A DNA stretch of 64,000 bases from Actinobacillus seminis (GCF_002263215.1 NZ_NLFK01000002.1:1-64000), one strand, 5' to 3'. Shown: positions 30,396 through 43,116, counted from the stretch's first letter. Numbers and translations: made by a program. The notes: a model not told the origin generated them from the sequence alone.

Positions 30396-30526
30396 GTATT
30401 TTAGTGATGACATTTTATTTTTACATGCTGTAGGATACGTAAAATTTATTATTTTTATTTCAGATAGGGATATTGCTAGGTGACCGGAATGTTTAGTCAA
30501 AAAAATAAAAAAATGAGGAGGTTTAG

Positions 30527-30700
30527 ATGCTGATCTTAACCAGAAAAGTTGGCGAAAGCTTACTCATTGGGGATGATATTTCTGTTACGATCTTGAATAT
30601 TCGTGGTAATCAAGTGAAGATTGGGGTTGATGCACCTAAAGATGTATCTGTTCATCGTGAAGAGATTTATCAGCGCATCAAAGAGGAGCAGAGTGAGTAG
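30527..30700 (+). CDS. csrA: Carbon storage regulator CsrA
   Basis: 57 residues from ATG 30527, preceded by a strong GAGGAGG. The sequence [20 protein letters not shown] and [19 protein letters not shown] is nearly identical to other gamma-proteobacterial CsrA/RsmA; the RNA-binding Arg in HREE (residue 44) is present. CsrA binds GGA motifs in mRNA leaders and controls translation and stability of central-carbon and lifestyle genes. Its own leader carries ATGAGGAGG, so autoregulation is possible. Confidence 0.96.
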   Translation: MLILTRKVGESLLIGDDISVTILNIRGNQVKIGVDAPKDVSVHREEIYQRIKEEQSE

Positions 30701-30742
30701 CCCAATTAAATGACTTTGTAATTGGTAAGATATGGAGAATGT

Positions 30743-32107
30743 ATGGGTAAATTAACTTGCTTTAAAGCTTATGATATTCGTGGTCGTTTAGGTGATGAAC
30801 TAAACGTGGATATTGTGTATCGTATTGGGCGTGCATTCGGGCAATTTCTTCAACCTAAGACAATTGTTGTAGGCGGAGACGTTCGCTTAACCAGTAAAGA
30901 ATTAAAAAGCGCGGTGACAAATGGGTTGTTGGACTCCGGTGTGAATGTGGTTGATTTAGGTGAGACTGGAACCGAAGAAGTATATTTTGCGACCTCTTTT
31001 TTAGATGCTGATGGCGGTATTGAAGTGACTGCCAGCCACAACCCAATGGATTACAACGGATTAAAACTTGTTCGCAAAGGCTCTCGTCCAATTAGTGTTG
31101 ACACCGGTTTGGCTGATATTCAACGTTTAGCAGAAGAAAATCAATTTCCGGCAGTGACCAAACGTGGCGAATATAAGCAGCTATCTGTTTTGGGGGATTA
31201 TGTTGAGCATCTGCTGTCTTACATTAATTTAGATAACCTAAAACCGATGAAATTGGTGATCAACTCCGGTAACGGTGTCGCAGGTCACGTGGTTGATGCG
31301 ATTGAAGCGCAGTTCCGCGCCAAACAAGTACCGGTTGAATTTATTAAAGTGCATAATAATCCGGACGGTACGTTCCCTAACGGTATTCCTAACCCGATTT
31401 TACCTGAAAATCGTCAAGATACTATTGATGCGGTATTAGCGAACAAAGCAAATATGGGGATTGCTTTTGACGGAGATTTTGACCGTTGTTTCTTATTTGA
31501 TGAAAACGGTGGCTTTATTGAGGGTTATTATATTGTTGGTTTACTCAGTCATGCTTTCTTACAGAAAAATAAAGGCGCGAAAATCATTTATGATCCGCGT
31601 TTGATTTGGAATACGATTAAATTAGTGGAAGAAAATGGCGGTGAAGCGATTATGTCTAAATCTGGACATTCTTTCATTAAAGAAAAAATGCGTGAAGTAG
31701 ATGCTATTTATGGCGGTGAAATGAGCGCACACCACTATTTCCGTGATTTCTTCTATTGTGATAGCGGCATGATTCCTTGGTTGTTGGTCATGGAATTAGT
31801 CTGCACCACTGGAAAAACCTTAGGACAATTGGTGGGTGGCAGTATTAATACTTATCCTTCTCCGGGCGAGATTAATAGCAAACTTGCTGATGCGAAATCG
31901 GCGATTGCCCGTGTACGTGCCGCTTATGAGAAAGATGCTATCGATGTGAATGAAATTGATGGGATCAGTATTGAATATCCGACTTGGCGTTTCAATTTAC
32001 GCAGTTCAAATACCGAGCCGGTTGTGCGTTTAAATCTTGAAACTCGAGGCGATAAGCAATTGATGGCGGAAAAAACTGAGGAAATTCTCGCGTTATTACG
32101 TCAATAA
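30743..32107 (+). CDS. manB: Phosphomannomutase
   Basis: 454 residues from ATG 30743 (GGAGAATG just upstream; an earlier Met at 30722 lacks support). Alpha-D-phosphohexomutase with catalytic Ser in [11 protein letters not shown], metal loop DGDFDRCF, sugar loop [10 protein letters not shown] and phosphate loop [10 protein letters not shown]. It is very close to E. coli CpsG/ManB, which interconverts mannose-6-P and mannose-1-P for GDP-mannose; a phosphoglucomutase role is possible. It sits between csrA and galU, so two sugar-nucleotide genes are side by side. Confidence 0.92.
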   Translation: MGKLTCFKAYDIRGRLGDELNVDIVYRIGRAFGQFLQPKTIVVGGDVRLTSKELKSAVTNGLLDSGVNVVDLGETGTEEVYFATSFLDADGGIEVTASHNPMDYNGLKLVRKGSRPISVDTGLADIQRLAEENQFPAVTKRGEYKQLSVLGDYVEHLLSYINLDNLKPMKLVINSGNGVAGHVVDAIEAQFRAKQVPVEFIKVHNNPDGTFPNGIPNPILPENRQDTIDAVLANKANMGIAFDGDFDRCFLFDENGGFIEGYYIVGLLSHAFLQKNKGAKIIYDPRLIWNTIKLVEENGGEAIMSKSGHSFIKEKMREVDAIYGGEMSAHHYFRDFFYCDSGMIPWLLVMELVCTTGKTLGQLVGGSINTYPSPGEINSKLADAKSAIARVRAAYEKDAIDVNEIDGISIEYPTWRFNLRSSNTEPVVRLNLETRGDKQLMAEKTEEILALLRQ

Positions 32108-32122
32108 TTGTATAAAAAAGTT

Positions 32123-32154
32123 ACCGCACTTTGTCGTTTTGCATAAAGTGCGGT
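32123..32154. terminator. Uptake-sequence inverted pair, probable manB terminator
   Basis: ACCGCACTTT (32123-32132) and AAAGTGCGGT (32145-32154), loop of 12 bases, then TGTTT. Complementary uptake cores form the 10-bp stem. Confidence 0.7.
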
Positions 32155-32182
32155 TGTTTATTGTTTAGAATAAGGAAAACCA

Positions 32183-33070
32183 ATGAAAGCGATTATTCCT
32201 GTTGCCGGGCTTGGAACGAGAATGTTGCCGGCAACCAAGGCAATACCGAAAGAAATGTTAACATTAGTTGATAAACCGTTAATTCAGTATGTTGTTAATG
32301 AGTGTATTGCTGCCGGTATTAAAGAAATCGTATTAGTCACACATTCGTCCAAAAATGCTATCGAAAACCATTTTGATACTTCTTTTGAATTGGAGACTAT
32401 GTTGGAAAAACGGGTGAAACGTCAGTTATTGGATGAAGTGCGTTCTATTTGTCCGAAAGATGTAACAATTATGCACGTACGTCAAGGAAACGCCAAAGGA
32501 TTAGGTCATGCGGTCTTATGTGGTCGTCCGGTTGTGGGGAATGAACCGTTTGCAGTTATTTTGCCGGATGTGTTGCTCGCGGATTTTACTGCAAATCAAA
32601 AAACGGAAAATTTGGCGGCAATGTTAAAACGTTTTAAAGAAACAAATACCAGCCAGATTATGGTGGCGCCAGTTGCGAAAAAAGATGTCAGTAGTTATGG
32701 TATTGTGAATTGTGGCGGTGTTGAGTTACATGGCGGCGAAAGTGCCAAAATTAACAGCATTGTCGAAAAACCGAGTATTGAGGAAGCATCATCAAATTTA
32801 GCCGTAGTGGGACGTTATGTTTTTTCTGCTGAAATTTGGGATTTGTTGGAAAAAACGCCAATTGGTGTTGGTGATGAAATTCAATTGACGGATGCAATTG
32901 ATATGTTAATTGAGAAAGAAACAGTTGAAGCTTTTCATATGACGGGAGAAACATTCGACTGTGGCGATAAAATCGGTTATATGCAAGCCTTTGTTGAGTA
33001 TGGATTGCATCACCCGCAATTAGGTGAAAAATTTGCAGATTATTTGAAGAAATTGGTAAAATCTTTGTAA
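32183..33070 (+). CDS. galU: UTP-glucose-1-phosphate uridylyltransferase
   Basis: 295 residues. N-terminal nucleotide loop [40 protein letters not shown], and the Mg/sugar motifs [15 protein letters not shown] and VEKPS. It makes UDP-glucose for LPS core, glycans and galactose metabolism. RBS AAGGAAA. A plus-orientation uptake core lies just after the stop (33082-33090). Confidence 0.96.
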   Translation: MKAIIPVAGLGTRMLPATKAIPKEMLTLVDKPLIQYVVNECIAAGIKEIVLVTHSSKNAIENHFDTSFELETMLEKRVKRQLLDEVRSICPKDVTIMHVRQGNAKGLGHAVLCGRPVVGNEPFAVILPDVLLADFTANQKTENLAAMLKRFKETNTSQIMVAPVAKKDVSSYGIVNCGGVELHGGESAKINSIVEKPSIEEASSNLAVVGRYVFSAEIWDLLEKTPIGVGDEIQLTDAIDMLIEKETVEAFHMTGETFDCGDKIGYMQAFVEYGLHHPQLGEKFADYLKKLVKSL

Positions 33071-33117
33071 TTACACCGGTAAAGTGCGGTCATTTTTTGA
33101 TTTATTTGCTTATTTTC

Positions 33118-33146
33118 TTTACAACAAGGTGTATAGAGGCTATAAT
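33118..33146 (+). promoter_or_regulatory. Strong sigma-70 promoter for rplJ-rplL
   Basis: TTTACA (33118-33123), exactly 17 bases, TATAAT (33141-33146). Start of transcription expected near 33153, giving a leader of about 235 bases before rplJ. Confidence 0.8.
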
Positions 33147-33152
33147 CCGCTA

Positions 33153-33388
33153 CCTTATTTATGATTTATGCAAGTTATTTGCATAATGGTTTTCTGGTTG
33201 GTGCTTGACCTTTTCAAGCCCCGTCCAAGACCGTAGGGGAGTTGAAGTTTCGTCTCTTAATTATCCTACGTAGATGGTGAACAGAATAAGAATTTTTCTT
33301 GCTTCTGGGCACCGAATTCGCCCTAATATGTGTCTATATTAGGTATTTTATTTCCGAGCAATCGGAGTGTATTCAGGAGCTAAAACCA
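33153..33388 (+). promoter_or_regulatory. L10 leader region
   Basis: A structured untranslated leader between the promoter and rplJ, with complementary blocks such as GACCTTTTCAAGCC and CCGTAGGGG. In gamma-proteobacteria this segment is the binding site for L10(L7/L12), which represses translation of its own mRNA. Assigned from position and leader length; no covariance model was run. Confidence 0.65.
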
Positions 33389-33880
33389 ATGGCATTAAAT
33401 CTTCAAGACAAACAAGCAATTGTTGCTGAAGTAAATGAAGCAGCCAAAGGTGCCCTATCTGCTGTGATCGCGGATTCTCGCGGTGTAACCGTAGATAAAA
33501 TGACTGAACTACGTAAAGCAGCTCGTGAAGTTGGTGTTTCAATGCGTGTTGTGCGTAATACTTTATTACGTCGTGCAGTTGAAGGCACTGATTACGAATG
33601 TTTAAAAGATGCGTTTGTAGGTCCAACACTTATTGCGTTCTCTAACGAACATCCGGGCGCAGCAGCTCGTTTGTTTAAAGATTTTGCGAAAGCAAACGAT
33701 AAGTTTGAAATTAAAGGTGCAGCCTTTGAAGGTAAGATCCAAGATGTTGAATTCTTAGCAACATTACCGACTTACGAAGAAGCTATCGCACGTTTAATGG
33801 GTACTATGAAAGAAGCGGCGGCAGGCAAACTTGTTCGCACTCTTGCGGCATATCGCGACAAATTACAAGAAGCGGCTTAA
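33389..33880 (+). CDS. rplJ: 50S ribosomal protein L10
   Basis: 163 residues from ATG 33389 with CAGGAGC upstream; the frame is open earlier inside the leader but [21 protein letters not shown] is the conserved start. L10 forms the base of the ribosomal stalk and is the autogenous repressor of this operon. rplK and rplA, which precede rplJ in E. coli, are not here. Confidence 0.97.
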   Translation: MALNLQDKQAIVAEVNEAAKGALSAVIADSRGVTVDKMTELRKAAREVGVSMRVVRNTLLRRAVEGTDYECLKDAFVGPTLIAFSNEHPGAAARLFKDFAKANDKFEIKGAAFEGKIQDVEFLATLPTYEEAIARLMGTMKEAAAGKLVRTLAAYRDKLQEAA

Positions 33881-33931
33881 TTCAACCGTTTCTTAACTCG
33901 TTTAATTTATTTACATTAGGAATTGATTGTT

Positions 33932-34300
33932 ATGTCATTAACTAACGAACAAATCATTGAAGCAATTGCTTCTAAATCTGTAACTGAAATCGTAGAATTA
34001 ATTTCTGCAATGGAAGAAAAATTTGGTGTTTCTGCAGCGGCAGCAGCGGTAGCGGTAGCAGCAGGTCCGGCTGAAGCAGCTGAAGAAAAAACTGAATTTG
34101 ACGTAGTTCTTGCAGCAGCGGGTGCTAATAAAGTTGCAGTTATCAAAGCAGTACGTGGTGCAACCGGTTTAGGCTTAAAAGAAGCGAAAGACTTAGTTGA
34201 ATCTGCACCGGCAGTATTGAAAGAAGGTATCGCTAAAGCTGAAGCTGAAGCCTTGAAGAAAGAATTGGAAGAAGCTGGCGCACAAGTAGAAATCAAATAA
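33932..34300 (+). CDS. rplL: 50S ribosomal protein L7/L12
   Basis: 122 residues from ATG 33932. N-terminal dimerisation helix pair, the Ala-rich hinge (about 36-52, [19 protein letters not shown]), and the C-terminal factor-binding domain with [12 protein letters not shown]. Codon use is strongly biased, as expected for one of the most abundant cell proteins. An attenuator follows. Confidence 0.97.
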   Translation: MSLTNEQIIEAIASKSVTEIVELISAMEEKFGVSAAAAAVAVAAGPAEAAEEKTEFDVVLAAAGANKVAVIKAVRGATGLGLKEAKDLVESAPAVLKEGIAKAEAEALKKELEEAGAQVEIK

Positions 34301-34330
34301 TTTTGATCTTTAGTCAACTTTTCAACATTC

Positions 34331-34367
34331 AAAAAGACCCGGATAGTAACATTAGGGTCTTTTTTTG
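34331..34367 (+). terminator. rplL-rpoB attenuator
   Basis: AAAAAGACCC (34331-34340), a 14-base loop, GGGTCTTTTT (34355-34364) plus more T. In E. coli a partial terminator at this place lowers rpoBC transcription relative to rplJL; the same role is likely here. Confidence 0.82.
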
Positions 34368-34442
34368 GGGTGTATCGTTTGCTTATGCGCTCAAAACTAA
34401 TAACAAGCTTTTGTAACTTAGCATATAAGTTATAATTCGCTA

Positions 34443-34471
34443 TTGCTAAAAAATAGTCAATTTGTTATAAT
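34443..34471 (+). promoter_or_regulatory. Candidate secondary promoter for rpoBC
   Basis: TTGCTA (34443-34448), 17 bases, TATAAT (34466-34471), with a second TATAAT-like element near 34429. The remaining ~255 bases up to rpoB hold no gene. Sequence-only prediction. Confidence 0.45.
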
Positions 34472-34726
34472 TTGCAATCCAAATTTTGCATAGTTGACTA
34501 GGTGAATGATCATCTGGTCTTTTATGCTGCTCCAAAAGCGAAAATTCATTAACCGTTATGATTTTTGCTTTACTCACAGTAAATTTTGTGGTTATTGTTG
34601 AGTGTTGTCCCACTACAGAAGTAAGGTTCAGAGTGCGGTCATTATTAACGGTTAATCATTGTCGTGCGCTTTTACATTTTTCAATGTTGCACGATTGGGT
34701 CACTGAACAGCAAGCAGAGGAACCCT

Positions 34727-37700
34727 ATGGTTTACTCATATACCGAGAAAAAACGTATTCGTAAAGACTTCGGAAAACGTCCGCAAGTTTTAAATGTACC
34801 TTATTTATTAACAATTCAATTAGATTCTTTTGAAAAATTTATTCAAAGAGATCCGGATGGGCAGCAAGGGTTAGAAGCCGCATTCCGTTCTGTATTCCCG
34901 ATTGTCAGCAATAATGGCAATACGGAATTGCAATATGTGAGCTATCAATTAGGCGAGCCGGTTTTTGATGTGCGTGAATGTCAAATTCGCGGTACGACTT
35001 TTGCCGCGCCGTTACGCGTAAAATTGCGCTTAGTTAGCTATGATAAAGATGCAGCACCCGGTACTATCAAAGATATTAAAGAACAAGAAGTTTATATGGG
35101 CGAAATTCCATTAATGACCGATAACGGTACCTTTGTGATTAATGGTACTGAACGTGTTATCGTGTCGCAATTACACCGCAGCCCGGGTGTGTTCTTTGAT
35201 AGTGATAAAGGCAAAACCCATTCTTCCGGTAAAGTGCTTTATAACGCACGTATTATTCCTTACCGTGGTTCTTGGTTGGATTTTGAATTTGATCCGAAAG
35301 ATAACCTTTATGCACGTATCGACCGTCGTCGTAAATTGCCGGCCACCATCATTTTGCGCGCGTTAGATTTTACGACTGAACAAATTTTAGATATTTTCTT
35401 CGATAAAGTTGTTTTTGAAATCAAAGATAACAAGTTATTGATGACCTTAGTACCGGAAAGATTGCGTGGCGAAACTGCAACTTTCGATATTGAAGCCAAC
35501 GGTAAAGTTTATGTGGAACGCGGTCGTCGTATTACTGCGCGTCATATTCGTGCTTTAGAAAAAGATCAAATTTCTCAAGTTGAAGTACCGACTGAATACA
35601 TTGTCGGTAAAGTGTCTGCTAAAGATTATGTGGATTTAGAAACGGGTGAAATTATTTGTGCTGCAAATATGGAGATTTCCTTAGAGCTATTAGCGAAATT
35701 AGCACAAGTCGGTTATAAAACCATTGAAACGTTATTTACCAATGATTTAGACCATGGTCCTTATATTTCCGAAACTTTGCGTGTAGATCCGTCAAATGAT
35801 CGTTTAAGCGCTTTAGTAGAAATTTATCGTATGATGCGTCCGGGCGAGCCACCAACAAAAGAAGCTGCAGAAGGCTTGTTTGATAACTTATTCTTCTCTC
35901 AAGAACGCTATGATTTATCAGCGGTTGGTCGTATGAAATTCAACCGTTCTATCGGTATTGAAGAAGAAACCGGTAGCGGTATTTTAAGTAAAGACGATAT
36001 TATCAGTGTGATGAAAAAACTGATTGAAATTCGTAACGGTCGTGGCGAAGTGGATGATATTGACCACTTAGGTAACCGTCGTATCCGTTCTGTAGGTGAA
36101 ATGGCAGAGAACCAATTCCGCATCGGTTTGGTGCGCGTAGAACGAGCGGTAAAAGAGCGTTTGTCTTTGGGGGATTTAGATGCGGTAACACCACAAGATT
36201 TAATTAACGCGAAGCCGATTTCTGCAGCAGTGAAAGAATTCTTTGGTTCATCTCAATTATCACAATTTATGGATCAAAATAACCCGTTGTCAGAAGTCAC
36301 ACACAAACGTCGTATTTCTGCATTGGGACCGGGCGGTTTGACCCGTGAACGTGCCGGCTTTGAAGTTCGTGACGTTCATGCGACTCACTATGGTCGCGTA
36401 TGTCCGATTGAAACCCCGGAAGGTCCGAATATCGGTTTGATTAACTCACTTTCCGTGTATGCGCGTACGAACGATTATGGGTTCTTAGAAACGCCATATC
36501 GTAAAGTTGTTAATGGTCAAGTGACCGAAGAAATTGAGTATTTGTCTGCTATTGAAGAAGGTAAATATGTCATTGCACAGGCAAACTCAAATTTAGACGA
36601 AGAATTGCGTTTTACTGATGCGTTCGTTACTTGTCGCGGTGAATTTGGTGAATCTGGTTTATATCGTCCGGAAGAAATTCACTATATGGATGTTTCTACG
36701 CAGCAAGTCGTTTCTGTAGCGGCGGCGCTTATTCCATTCCTTGAACATGATGATGCGAACCGTGCCTTGATGGGGGCGAACATGCAACGCCAAGCGGTTC
36801 CAACATTACGTGCAGATAAACCGTTGGTGGGTACCGGAATGGAAAAACCGGTGGCATTGGACTCCGGTGTCGCAGTGGTAGCAAAACGTGGCGGTATTAT
36901 TCAATATGTGGATGCTTCCCGTATTGTGGTGAAAGTAAATGAAGATGAAACCATAGCAGGTGAAGCAGGGATTGATATTTATAATTTAATTAAATACACT
37001 CGGTCTAACCAAAATACTTGTATTAACCAAATTCCTTGTGTGAATTTAGGTGAACCAATTGAGCGTGGCGAAATTCTTGCCGACGGTCCATCAACCGATT
37101 TAGGTGAACTGGCGTTAGGTCAAAATATGCGTGTGGCATTTATGCCATGGAACGGTTATAACTTCGAAGATTCAATGTTAGTGTCTGAACGTGTTGTACA
37201 AGAAGATCGTTTCACAACAATTCATATTCAAGAATTATCTTGTGTGGCACGTGATACCAAATTAGGTTCGGAAGAAATCACAGCGGATATTCCAAACGTA
37301 GGTGAAGCAGCGTTAAGCAAACTTGATGAATCCGGTATTGTTTATATCGGAGCTGAAGTAAAAGGTGGCGATATTCTGGTGGGTAAAGTGACACCAAAAG
37401 GTGAAACGCAATTAACGCCGGAAGAAAAATTATTACGCGCGATCTTTGGTGAAAAAGCTTCTGATGTAAAAGATTCTTCTTTACGCGTGCCAAACAGTGT
37501 GTCTGGTACCGTTATTGATGTTCAAGTCTTTACGCGCGATGGCGTAGAAAAAGATAAACGTGCTTTAGAAATCGAAGAAATGCAGCTGAAACAAGCGAAA
37601 AAAGACCTTGTGGAAGAATTGGAGATTTTAGAAGCTGGTTTATTTGCCCGCGTACGTAAATTGCTTGTTTCCGGCGGTGTGGATGAAAAACAATTGGATA

Positions 37701-38755
37701 AATTGGATCGCACGAAATGGTTGGAGCAAACCTTAGCTGATGAAGACAAACAAAATCAGTTAGAGCAATTAGCGGAACAATACGAAGAATTGCGCAAAGA
37801 GTTTGAACATAAACTCGAAGTGAAACGTAGCAAAATTATTCAAGGGGATGATTTGGCACCGGGCGTTTTAAAAATCGTGAAAGTCTATCTTGCAGTGAAA
37901 CGCCACATCCAACCGGGTGATAAAATGGCGGGGCGTCATGGTAACAAAGGGGTTATTTCAAAAATTAACCCGGTTGAAGATATGCCTTATGATGAAAACG
38001 GTCAACCGGTGGATATCGTGTTAAACCCTCTAGGGGTTCCGTCACGTATGAATATCGGTCAGATTCTTGAAACACACTTAGGTTTGGCGGCAAAAGGGAT
38101 TGGTGATCAAATCAATGCCATGATCAAACAAAAACAAAGTGTAGAAAAATTGCGCGGTTATATTCAAAAAGCTTATGATTTGGGTGAAGGATCGCAAAAA
38201 GTAGATTTAAGTACCTTTACTGATGAAGAAGTGATGCGTTTAGCACAAAACTTACGTAAAGGTATGCCGCTTGCGACGCCGGTGTTTGATGGCGCGCATG
38301 AAAAAGAAATTAAAGAGCTTTTACAATTAGGCGGTTTGCCGACTTCTGGTCAAATTACCTTATATGATGGTCGTACCGGTGAGAAATTTGAACGTCCGGT
38401 TACCGTCGGTTATATGTATATGCTCAAATTGAACCACTTAGTTGACGACAAAATGCACGCTCGTTCAACGGGTTCTTATAGTCTTGTTACACAACAACCA
38501 TTGGGGGGTAAAGCACAATTCGGTGGTCAACGTTTCGGTGAGATGGAGGTGTGGGCGCTTGAAGCTTATGGTGCGGCATACACATTACAAGAAATGTTAA
38601 CCGTGAAGTCCGATGATGTGAACGGTCGTACGAAGATGTATAAAAACATCGTTAGCGGCACGCACCAAATGGATCCAAGCACACCGGAATCGTTCAATGT
38701 AATCATGAAAGAGATCCGTTCGCTTGGTATCAATATCGACTTAGATGAAGAGTAA
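34727..38755 (+). CDS. rpoB: RNA polymerase beta subunit
   Basis: 1342 residues from ATG 34727 ([29 protein letters not shown] upstream). All beta-subunit regions are present: the rifampicin pocket [19 protein letters not shown] with [13 protein letters not shown], the catalytic-site residues in [11 protein letters not shown], and the C-terminal clamp motif [19 protein letters not shown]. The rifampicin-pocket residues Asp, His, Arg and Ser look wild-type (susceptible pattern). Confidence 0.98.
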   Translation: MVYSYTEKKRIRKDFGKRPQVLNVPYLLTIQLDSFEKFIQRDPDGQQGLEAAFRSVFPIVSNNGNTELQYVSYQLGEPVFDVRECQIRGTTFAAPLRVKLRLVSYDKDAAPGTIKDIKEQEVYMGEIPLMTDNGTFVINGTERVIVSQLHRSPGVFFDSDKGKTHSSGKVLYNARIIPYRGSWLDFEFDPKDNLYARIDRRRKLPATIILRALDFTTEQILDIFFDKVVFEIKDNKLLMTLVPERLRGETATFDIEANGKVYVERGRRITARHIRALEKDQISQVEVPTEYIVGKVSAKDYVDLETGEIICAANMEISLELLAKLAQVGYKTIETLFTNDLDHGPYISETLRVDPSNDRLSALVEIYRMMRPGEPPTKEAAEGLFDNLFFSQERYDLSAVGRMKFNRSIGIEEETGSGILSKDDIISVMKKLIEIRNGRGEVDDIDHLGNRRIRSVGEMAENQFRIGLVRVERAVKERLSLGDLDAVTPQDLINAKPISAAVKEFFGSSQLSQFMDQNNPLSEVTHKRRISALGPGGLTRERAGFEVRDVHATHYGRVCPIETPEGPNIGLINSLSVYARTNDYGFLETPYRKVVNGQVTEEIEYLSAIEEGKYVIAQANSNLDEELRFTDAFVTCRGEFGESGLYRPEEIHYMDVSTQQVVSVAAALIPFLEHDDANRALMGANMQRQAVPTLRADKPLVGTGMEKPVALDSGVAVVAKRGGIIQYVDASRIVVKVNEDETIAGEAGIDIYNLIKYTRSNQNTCINQIPCVNLGEPIERGEILADGPSTDLGELALGQNMRVAFMPWNGYNFEDSMLVSERVVQEDRFTTIHIQELSCVARDTKLGSEEITADIPNVGEAALSKLDESGIVYIGAEVKGGDILVGKVTPKGETQLTPEEKLLRAIFGEKASDVKDSSLRVPNSVSGTVIDVQVFTRDGVEKDKRALEIEEMQLKQAKKDLVEELEILEAGLFARVRKLLVSGGVDEKQLDKLDRTKWLEQTLADEDKQNQLEQLAEQYEELRKEFEHKLEVKRSKIIQGDDLAPGVLKIVKVYLAVKRHIQPGDKMAGRHGNKGVISKINPVEDMPYDENGQPVDIVLNPLGVPSRMNIGQILETHLGLAAKGIGDQINAMIKQKQSVEKLRGYIQKAYDLGEGSQKVDLSTFTDEEVMRLAQNLRKGMPLATPVFDGAHEKEIKELLQLGGLPTSGQITLYDGRTGEKFERPVTVGYMYMLKLNHLVDDKMHARSTGSYSLVTQQPLGGKAQFGGQRFGEMEVWALEAYGAAYTLQEMLTVKSDDVNGRTKMYKNIVSGTHQMDPSTPESFNVIMKEIRSLGINIDLDEE

Positions 38756-38785
38756 TCTAAGCGAAAAAAGACTTTAATGTACGCC

Positions 38786-38824
38786 CAAGTGCGGTTAAAA
38801 AATAAAAATTTTTGACCGCACTTG
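38786..38824. repeat. Uptake-sequence hairpin inside the rpoB-rpoC gap
   Basis: CAAGTGCGGTTAAAAA (38786-38801) and TTTTTGACCGCACTTG (38809-38824) form a 16-bp stem with one G-U pair and a seven-base loop. The stem contains two extended uptake sequences in inverse orientation. No free T run follows the stem, so it is probably not an efficient terminator, which fits its place inside an essential operon. Confidence 0.8.
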
Positions 38825-38853
38825 AATAAGTTTAACTCCGACAGGAGCAAATC

Positions 38854-41800
38854 GTGAAAGACTTAGTTAAGTTCTTAAAAGCACAATCAAAATCAAGTGA
38901 TGATTTTGATGTCATCAAAATTGGATTAGCCTCACCGGATGTGATCCGTTCTTGGTCATTTGGTGAAGTAAAAAAACCGGAAACCATTAACTATCGTACG
39001 TTCAAGCCTGAACGTGATGGTCTCTTCTGTGCCCGTATTTTCGGGCCGGTTAAAGACTATGAATGTTTATGCGGTAAATATAAACGTTTAAAACACCGTG
39101 GTGTAATTTGTGAAAAATGTGGTGTTGAAGTTACCCAAGCCAAAGTTCGTCGTGAACGCATGGGACATATTGAACTTGCTTCCCCGGTAGCACATATTTG
39201 GTTTTTAAAATCACTTCCATCCCGTATCGGTTTATTATTAGATATGCCATTGCGCGATATCGAACGTGTGCTTTATTTTGAATCTTATATTGTGATCGAG
39301 CCGGGCATGACCGATCTGGAACGTGGACAATTGTTAACTGAAGAACAATTTATGGAAGCGGAAGATCGTTGGCAAGATGAATTTGATGCTAAAATGGGGG
39401 CAGAAGCCATCCAAGCCTTGTTGCGTGACATGGATTTAGAAGCAGAATGCGAAAATTTACGTGAAGAATTGCAAGAAACCAACTCTGAAACAAAACGTAA
39501 AAAAATCACTAAGCGTTTGAAATTATTAGAAGCCTTTGTTCAATCCGGCAATAAACCGGAGTGGATGGTGCTAACTGTATTGCCAGTATTACCACCGGAT
39601 TTACGCCCATTAGTTCCTTTAGACGGCGGTCGTTTCGCAACTTCAGATTTGAACGATTTATATCGTCGCGTGATCAACCGTAACAACCGTTTAAAACGTC
39701 TTTTAGATTTGATTGCGCCGGATATTATCGTGCGTAATGAAAAACGGATGTTGCAAGAATCAGTAGATGCGTTATTAGATAATGGTCGTCGTGGTCGTGC
39801 TATCACTGGTTCTAACCGTCGTCCGTTAAAATCGCTTGCGGATATGATCAAAGGTAAACAAGGTCGTTTCCGTCAAAACTTATTAGGTAAACGTGTTGAT
39901 TATTCGGGGCGTTCCGTAATTACCGTAGGACCATACTTGCATCTACATCAATGCGGTTTGCCGAAAAAAATGGCGTTGGAATTATTCCGTCCATTTATTT
40001 ATGCGAAATTAGAAAGTCGCGGTTTTGCGACGACAATTAAAGCCGCTAAGAAAATGGTTGAGCGTGAAGATGCGATTGTTTGGGATATTCTTGCGGAAGT
40101 AATTCGCGAACACCCAATCCTGTTAAACCGTGCGCCAACCTTGCACCGTTTGGGTATTCAAGCCTTTGAGCCGATTTTGATCGAAGGTAAAGCGATCCAG
40201 TTACACCCGCTTGTTTGTGCGGCGTTTAACGCGGACTTTGATGGAGACCAAATGGCGGTTCATGTTCCATTAACACTTGAAGCGCAATTAGAAGCGCGTG
40301 CGTTAATGATGTCAACCAACAATATTTTATCACCAGCAAACGGTGAGCCAATTATCGTTCCGTCGCAAGACGTGGTCTTAGGTTTATATTATATGACGCG
40401 CGACAAAGTAAACGGTAAAGGCGAAGGAATGTTATTGCAAGATCCGTGTGAAGCGGAAAAAGCTTATCGTACCGGTGAAGCGGAATTGCATTCTCGCGTG
40501 AAAGTGCGTATTACAGAATATGTGAAAAATACGGCAAATGAATGGGTAGCACAAACTAACTTGGTGGATACTACCGTCGGTCGTGCTATTTTATGGATGA
40601 TCGCGCCAAAAGGAATGCCATTTAGTTTGTTCAACCAAACCTTGGGTAAAAAAGCGATCTCAAAATTGATCAACGAAAGTTATCGTCGTTTAGGTTTGAA
40701 ACCAAGTGTATTGTTTGCTGACCAAATCATGTACACCGGTTTCGCTTATGCGGCACGTTCCGGTTCTTCCGTCGGCATTGACGATATGGTTATTCCGGCG
40801 AAAAAATATGAAATTATTTCTGCGGCGGAAGAAGAAGTGGCTGAAATTCAAGAGCAATTCCAATCAGGGCTTGTCACAGCGGGTGAACGTTATAATAAAG
40901 TGATCGATATTTGGGCTGCGGCTAATGAGCGTGTTGCTAAAGCAATGATGGAAAACTTATCTTCCGAAGAAGTGGTGAACCGTCATGGTGAATTGGAAAA
41001 ACAATCCTCTTTCAACAGCATCTTTATGATGGCAGATTCTGGGGCACGTGGTTCTGCAGCGCAGATTCGTCAGTTAGCGGGGATGCGTGGTTTGATGGCA
41101 CGTCCAGACGGTTCGATTATCGAAACCCCGATTACTGCAAACTTCCGTGAAGGCTTGAACGTTTTACAATACTTTATTTCTACCCACGGTGCACGTAAAG
41201 GGCTTGCGGATACTGCGTTGAAAACAGCGAACTCCGGTTATTTGACCCGTCGTTTGGTTGATGTAGCACAAGACTTGGTGATCATAGAAGATGACTGCGG
41301 TACTCACGAAGGCATTGTGATGACACCATTGATCGAAGGGGGAGATGTTAAAGAAGCCTTGCGTGATCGTGTATTAGGTCGTGTGGCGGCAGAAGACATC
41401 TTAAAACCGGGTACCGACGAAGTATTAATTCCACGTAACACCTTGTTGGACGAAAAATTGTGTGACGTAATTGATGCTAACTCTGTGGATAGCATTAAAG
41501 TGCGTTCTGTAGTGACCTGTAATACTGACTTCGGTGTTTGTGCGAAATGTTATGGTCGCGATCTTGCTCGTGGGCATTTGATTAACCAAGGTGAAGCAGT
41601 TGGGGTAATTGCGGCTCAATCTATCGGCGAGCCTGGTACACAGTTAACCATGCGTACGTTCCATATCGGTGGTGCGGCATCTGCGGCAGCAAAAGAGTCC
41701 AGTATTCAAGTGAAGAATACCGGTACCTTACGTTTGACGAATGTGAAATTTGTAACAAATAATGAAGGTAAATTGGTTGTCACTTCACGTAATACGGAGC

Positions 41801-43116
41801 TAACCGTTATTGATGCTTTTGGTCGTACCAAAGAGCATTATAAAGTACCTTATGGTGCTATCTTAAATAAAGGCGACGGTCAAGCAGTAGATGCCGGTGA
41901 AATCGTGGCAAACTGGGATCCACATACGATGCCGGTTATTTCAGAAGTAAGCGGTTTTGTGAAATTCGTAGATATTGTTGATGGCTTGACAGTTACTCGT
42001 CAAACTGATGAGTTAACCGGTTTGTCTTCTATCGTGGTGCAAGATGTGGGAGAACGTGCGACAGCCGGTAAAGATTTACGTCCGGCATTGAAATTAGTTG
42101 ATGCACAAGGTAATGATATTGTTATTCCGGGTACTGATGTCGCGGCGCAATACTTCTTACCGGGTAAAGCGATTGTTACCTTAGACGACGGTGCCGAAGT
42201 GCATATCGGTATTGCCTTGTCACGTATTCCGCAAGAATCCGTGGGAACCAAGGATATTACCGGGGGGCTTCCGCGCGTGGCAGATCTTTTCGAAGCGCGT
42301 AAACCGAAAGAACCGGCAATTTTAGCGGAAATTTCAGGTATTGTTTCCTTCGGTAAAGAAACCAAAGGTAAACGTCGCCTGTTAATTACACCGACAGATG
42401 GTGGCGAAGTATACGAAGAAATGATTCCAAAATGGCGTCAATTGAACGTATTTGAAGGCGAAATGGTACAACGTGGTGATTTAATCTCCGACGGTGCGGA
42501 AACGCCACATGATATCTTACGCTTACGTGGTGTACACGCGGTAACCAATTATATTGTTAACGAAGTACAAGAAGTTTACCGTTTACAAGGGGTAAAAATT
42601 AACGATAAACATATCGAAGTTATCGTGCGTCAAATGTTGCGTAAAGGAATCATCACCCAAGCTTACGATTCTGAATTCTTAGAGGGTGAGCAGGTGGAAG
42701 TGGCACGTGTGAAAATTGTTAACCGTCAACGTGAAGCTGAAGGCAAACCGTTGGTGGAATTTGAACGTGAATTGCTGGGCATTACTAAAGCGTCATTGGC
42801 AACGGAATCCTTTATTTCTGCGGCATCATTCCAAGAAACCACGCGCGTGCTTACCGAGGCAGCGGTGGCGGGTAAACGTGATGAATTGCGTGGCTTGAAA
42901 GAGAATGTTATCGTTGGTCGCTTAATTCCGGCAGGTACCGGTTTTGCTTATCATCAAAACCGTTTGAAAAATAAAACAAATGGCTTTGTTGAAGAGGAAG
43001 TACCGGTAAGATTTTCTGTCGAAGATGAGGAGGCGATTGCAGAGGAGTTTACGATGACTGCAGAAGATGCGACCGCGAGTTTAGCTGAAATGTTGAATAT
43101 GGTGGACGAGGAATAA
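38854..43116 (+). CDS. rpoC: RNA polymerase beta' subunit
   Basis: 1420 residues. It starts at GTG 38854 with ACAGGAGC upstream. N-terminal zinc finger [20 protein letters not shown], the active-site motif NADFDGDQM (about residues 458-466), the bridge and trigger-loop regions ([27 protein letters not shown]), and the second zinc site [17 protein letters not shown]. Length matches the family. Two terminators follow. Confidence 0.98.
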   Translation: MKDLVKFLKAQSKSSDDFDVIKIGLASPDVIRSWSFGEVKKPETINYRTFKPERDGLFCARIFGPVKDYECLCGKYKRLKHRGVICEKCGVEVTQAKVRRERMGHIELASPVAHIWFLKSLPSRIGLLLDMPLRDIERVLYFESYIVIEPGMTDLERGQLLTEEQFMEAEDRWQDEFDAKMGAEAIQALLRDMDLEAECENLREELQETNSETKRKKITKRLKLLEAFVQSGNKPEWMVLTVLPVLPPDLRPLVPLDGGRFATSDLNDLYRRVINRNNRLKRLLDLIAPDIIVRNEKRMLQESVDALLDNGRRGRAITGSNRRPLKSLADMIKGKQGRFRQNLLGKRVDYSGRSVITVGPYLHLHQCGLPKKMALELFRPFIYAKLESRGFATTIKAAKKMVEREDAIVWDILAEVIREHPILLNRAPTLHRLGIQAFEPILIEGKAIQLHPLVCAAFNADFDGDQMAVHVPLTLEAQLEARALMMSTNNILSPANGEPIIVPSQDVVLGLYYMTRDKVNGKGEGMLLQDPCEAEKAYRTGEAELHSRVKVRITEYVKNTANEWVAQTNLVDTTVGRAILWMIAPKGMPFSLFNQTLGKKAISKLINESYRRLGLKPSVLFADQIMYTGFAYAARSGSSVGIDDMVIPAKKYEIISAAEEEVAEIQEQFQSGLVTAGERYNKVIDIWAAANERVAKAMMENLSSEEVVNRHGELEKQSSFNSIFMMADSGARGSAAQIRQLAGMRGLMARPDGSIIETPITANFREGLNVLQYFISTHGARKGLADTALKTANSGYLTRRLVDVAQDLVIIEDDCGTHEGIVMTPLIEGGDVKEALRDRVLGRVAAEDILKPGTDEVLIPRNTLLDEKLCDVIDANSVDSIKVRSVVTCNTDFGVCAKCYGRDLARGHLINQGEAVGVIAAQSIGEPGTQLTMRTFHIGGAASAAAKESSIQVKNTGTLRLTNVKFVTNNEGKLVVTSRNTELTVIDAFGRTKEHYKVPYGAILNKGDGQAVDAGEIVANWDPHTMPVISEVSGFVKFVDIVDGLTVTRQTDELTGLSSIVVQDVGERATAGKDLRPALKLVDAQGNDIVIPGTDVAAQYFLPGKAIVTLDDGAEVHIGIALSRIPQESVGTKDITGGLPRVADLFEARKPKEPAILAEISGIVSFGKETKGKRRLLITPTDGGEVYEEMIPKWRQLNVFEGEMVQRGDLISDGAETPHDILRLRGVHAVTNYIVNEVQEVYRLQGVKINDKHIEVIVRQMLRKGIITQAYDSEFLEGEQVEVARVKIVNRQREAEGKPLVEFERELLGITKASLATESFISAASFQETTRVLTEAAVAGKRDELRGLKENVIVGRLIPAGTGFAYHQNRLKNKTNGFVEEEVPVRFSVEDEEAIAEEFTMTAEDATASLAEMLNMVDEE

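Noticed and set aside
42000-42365. 121-aa minus-strand frame inside rpoC
   Set aside because: Antisense shadow of a highly conserved coding region.
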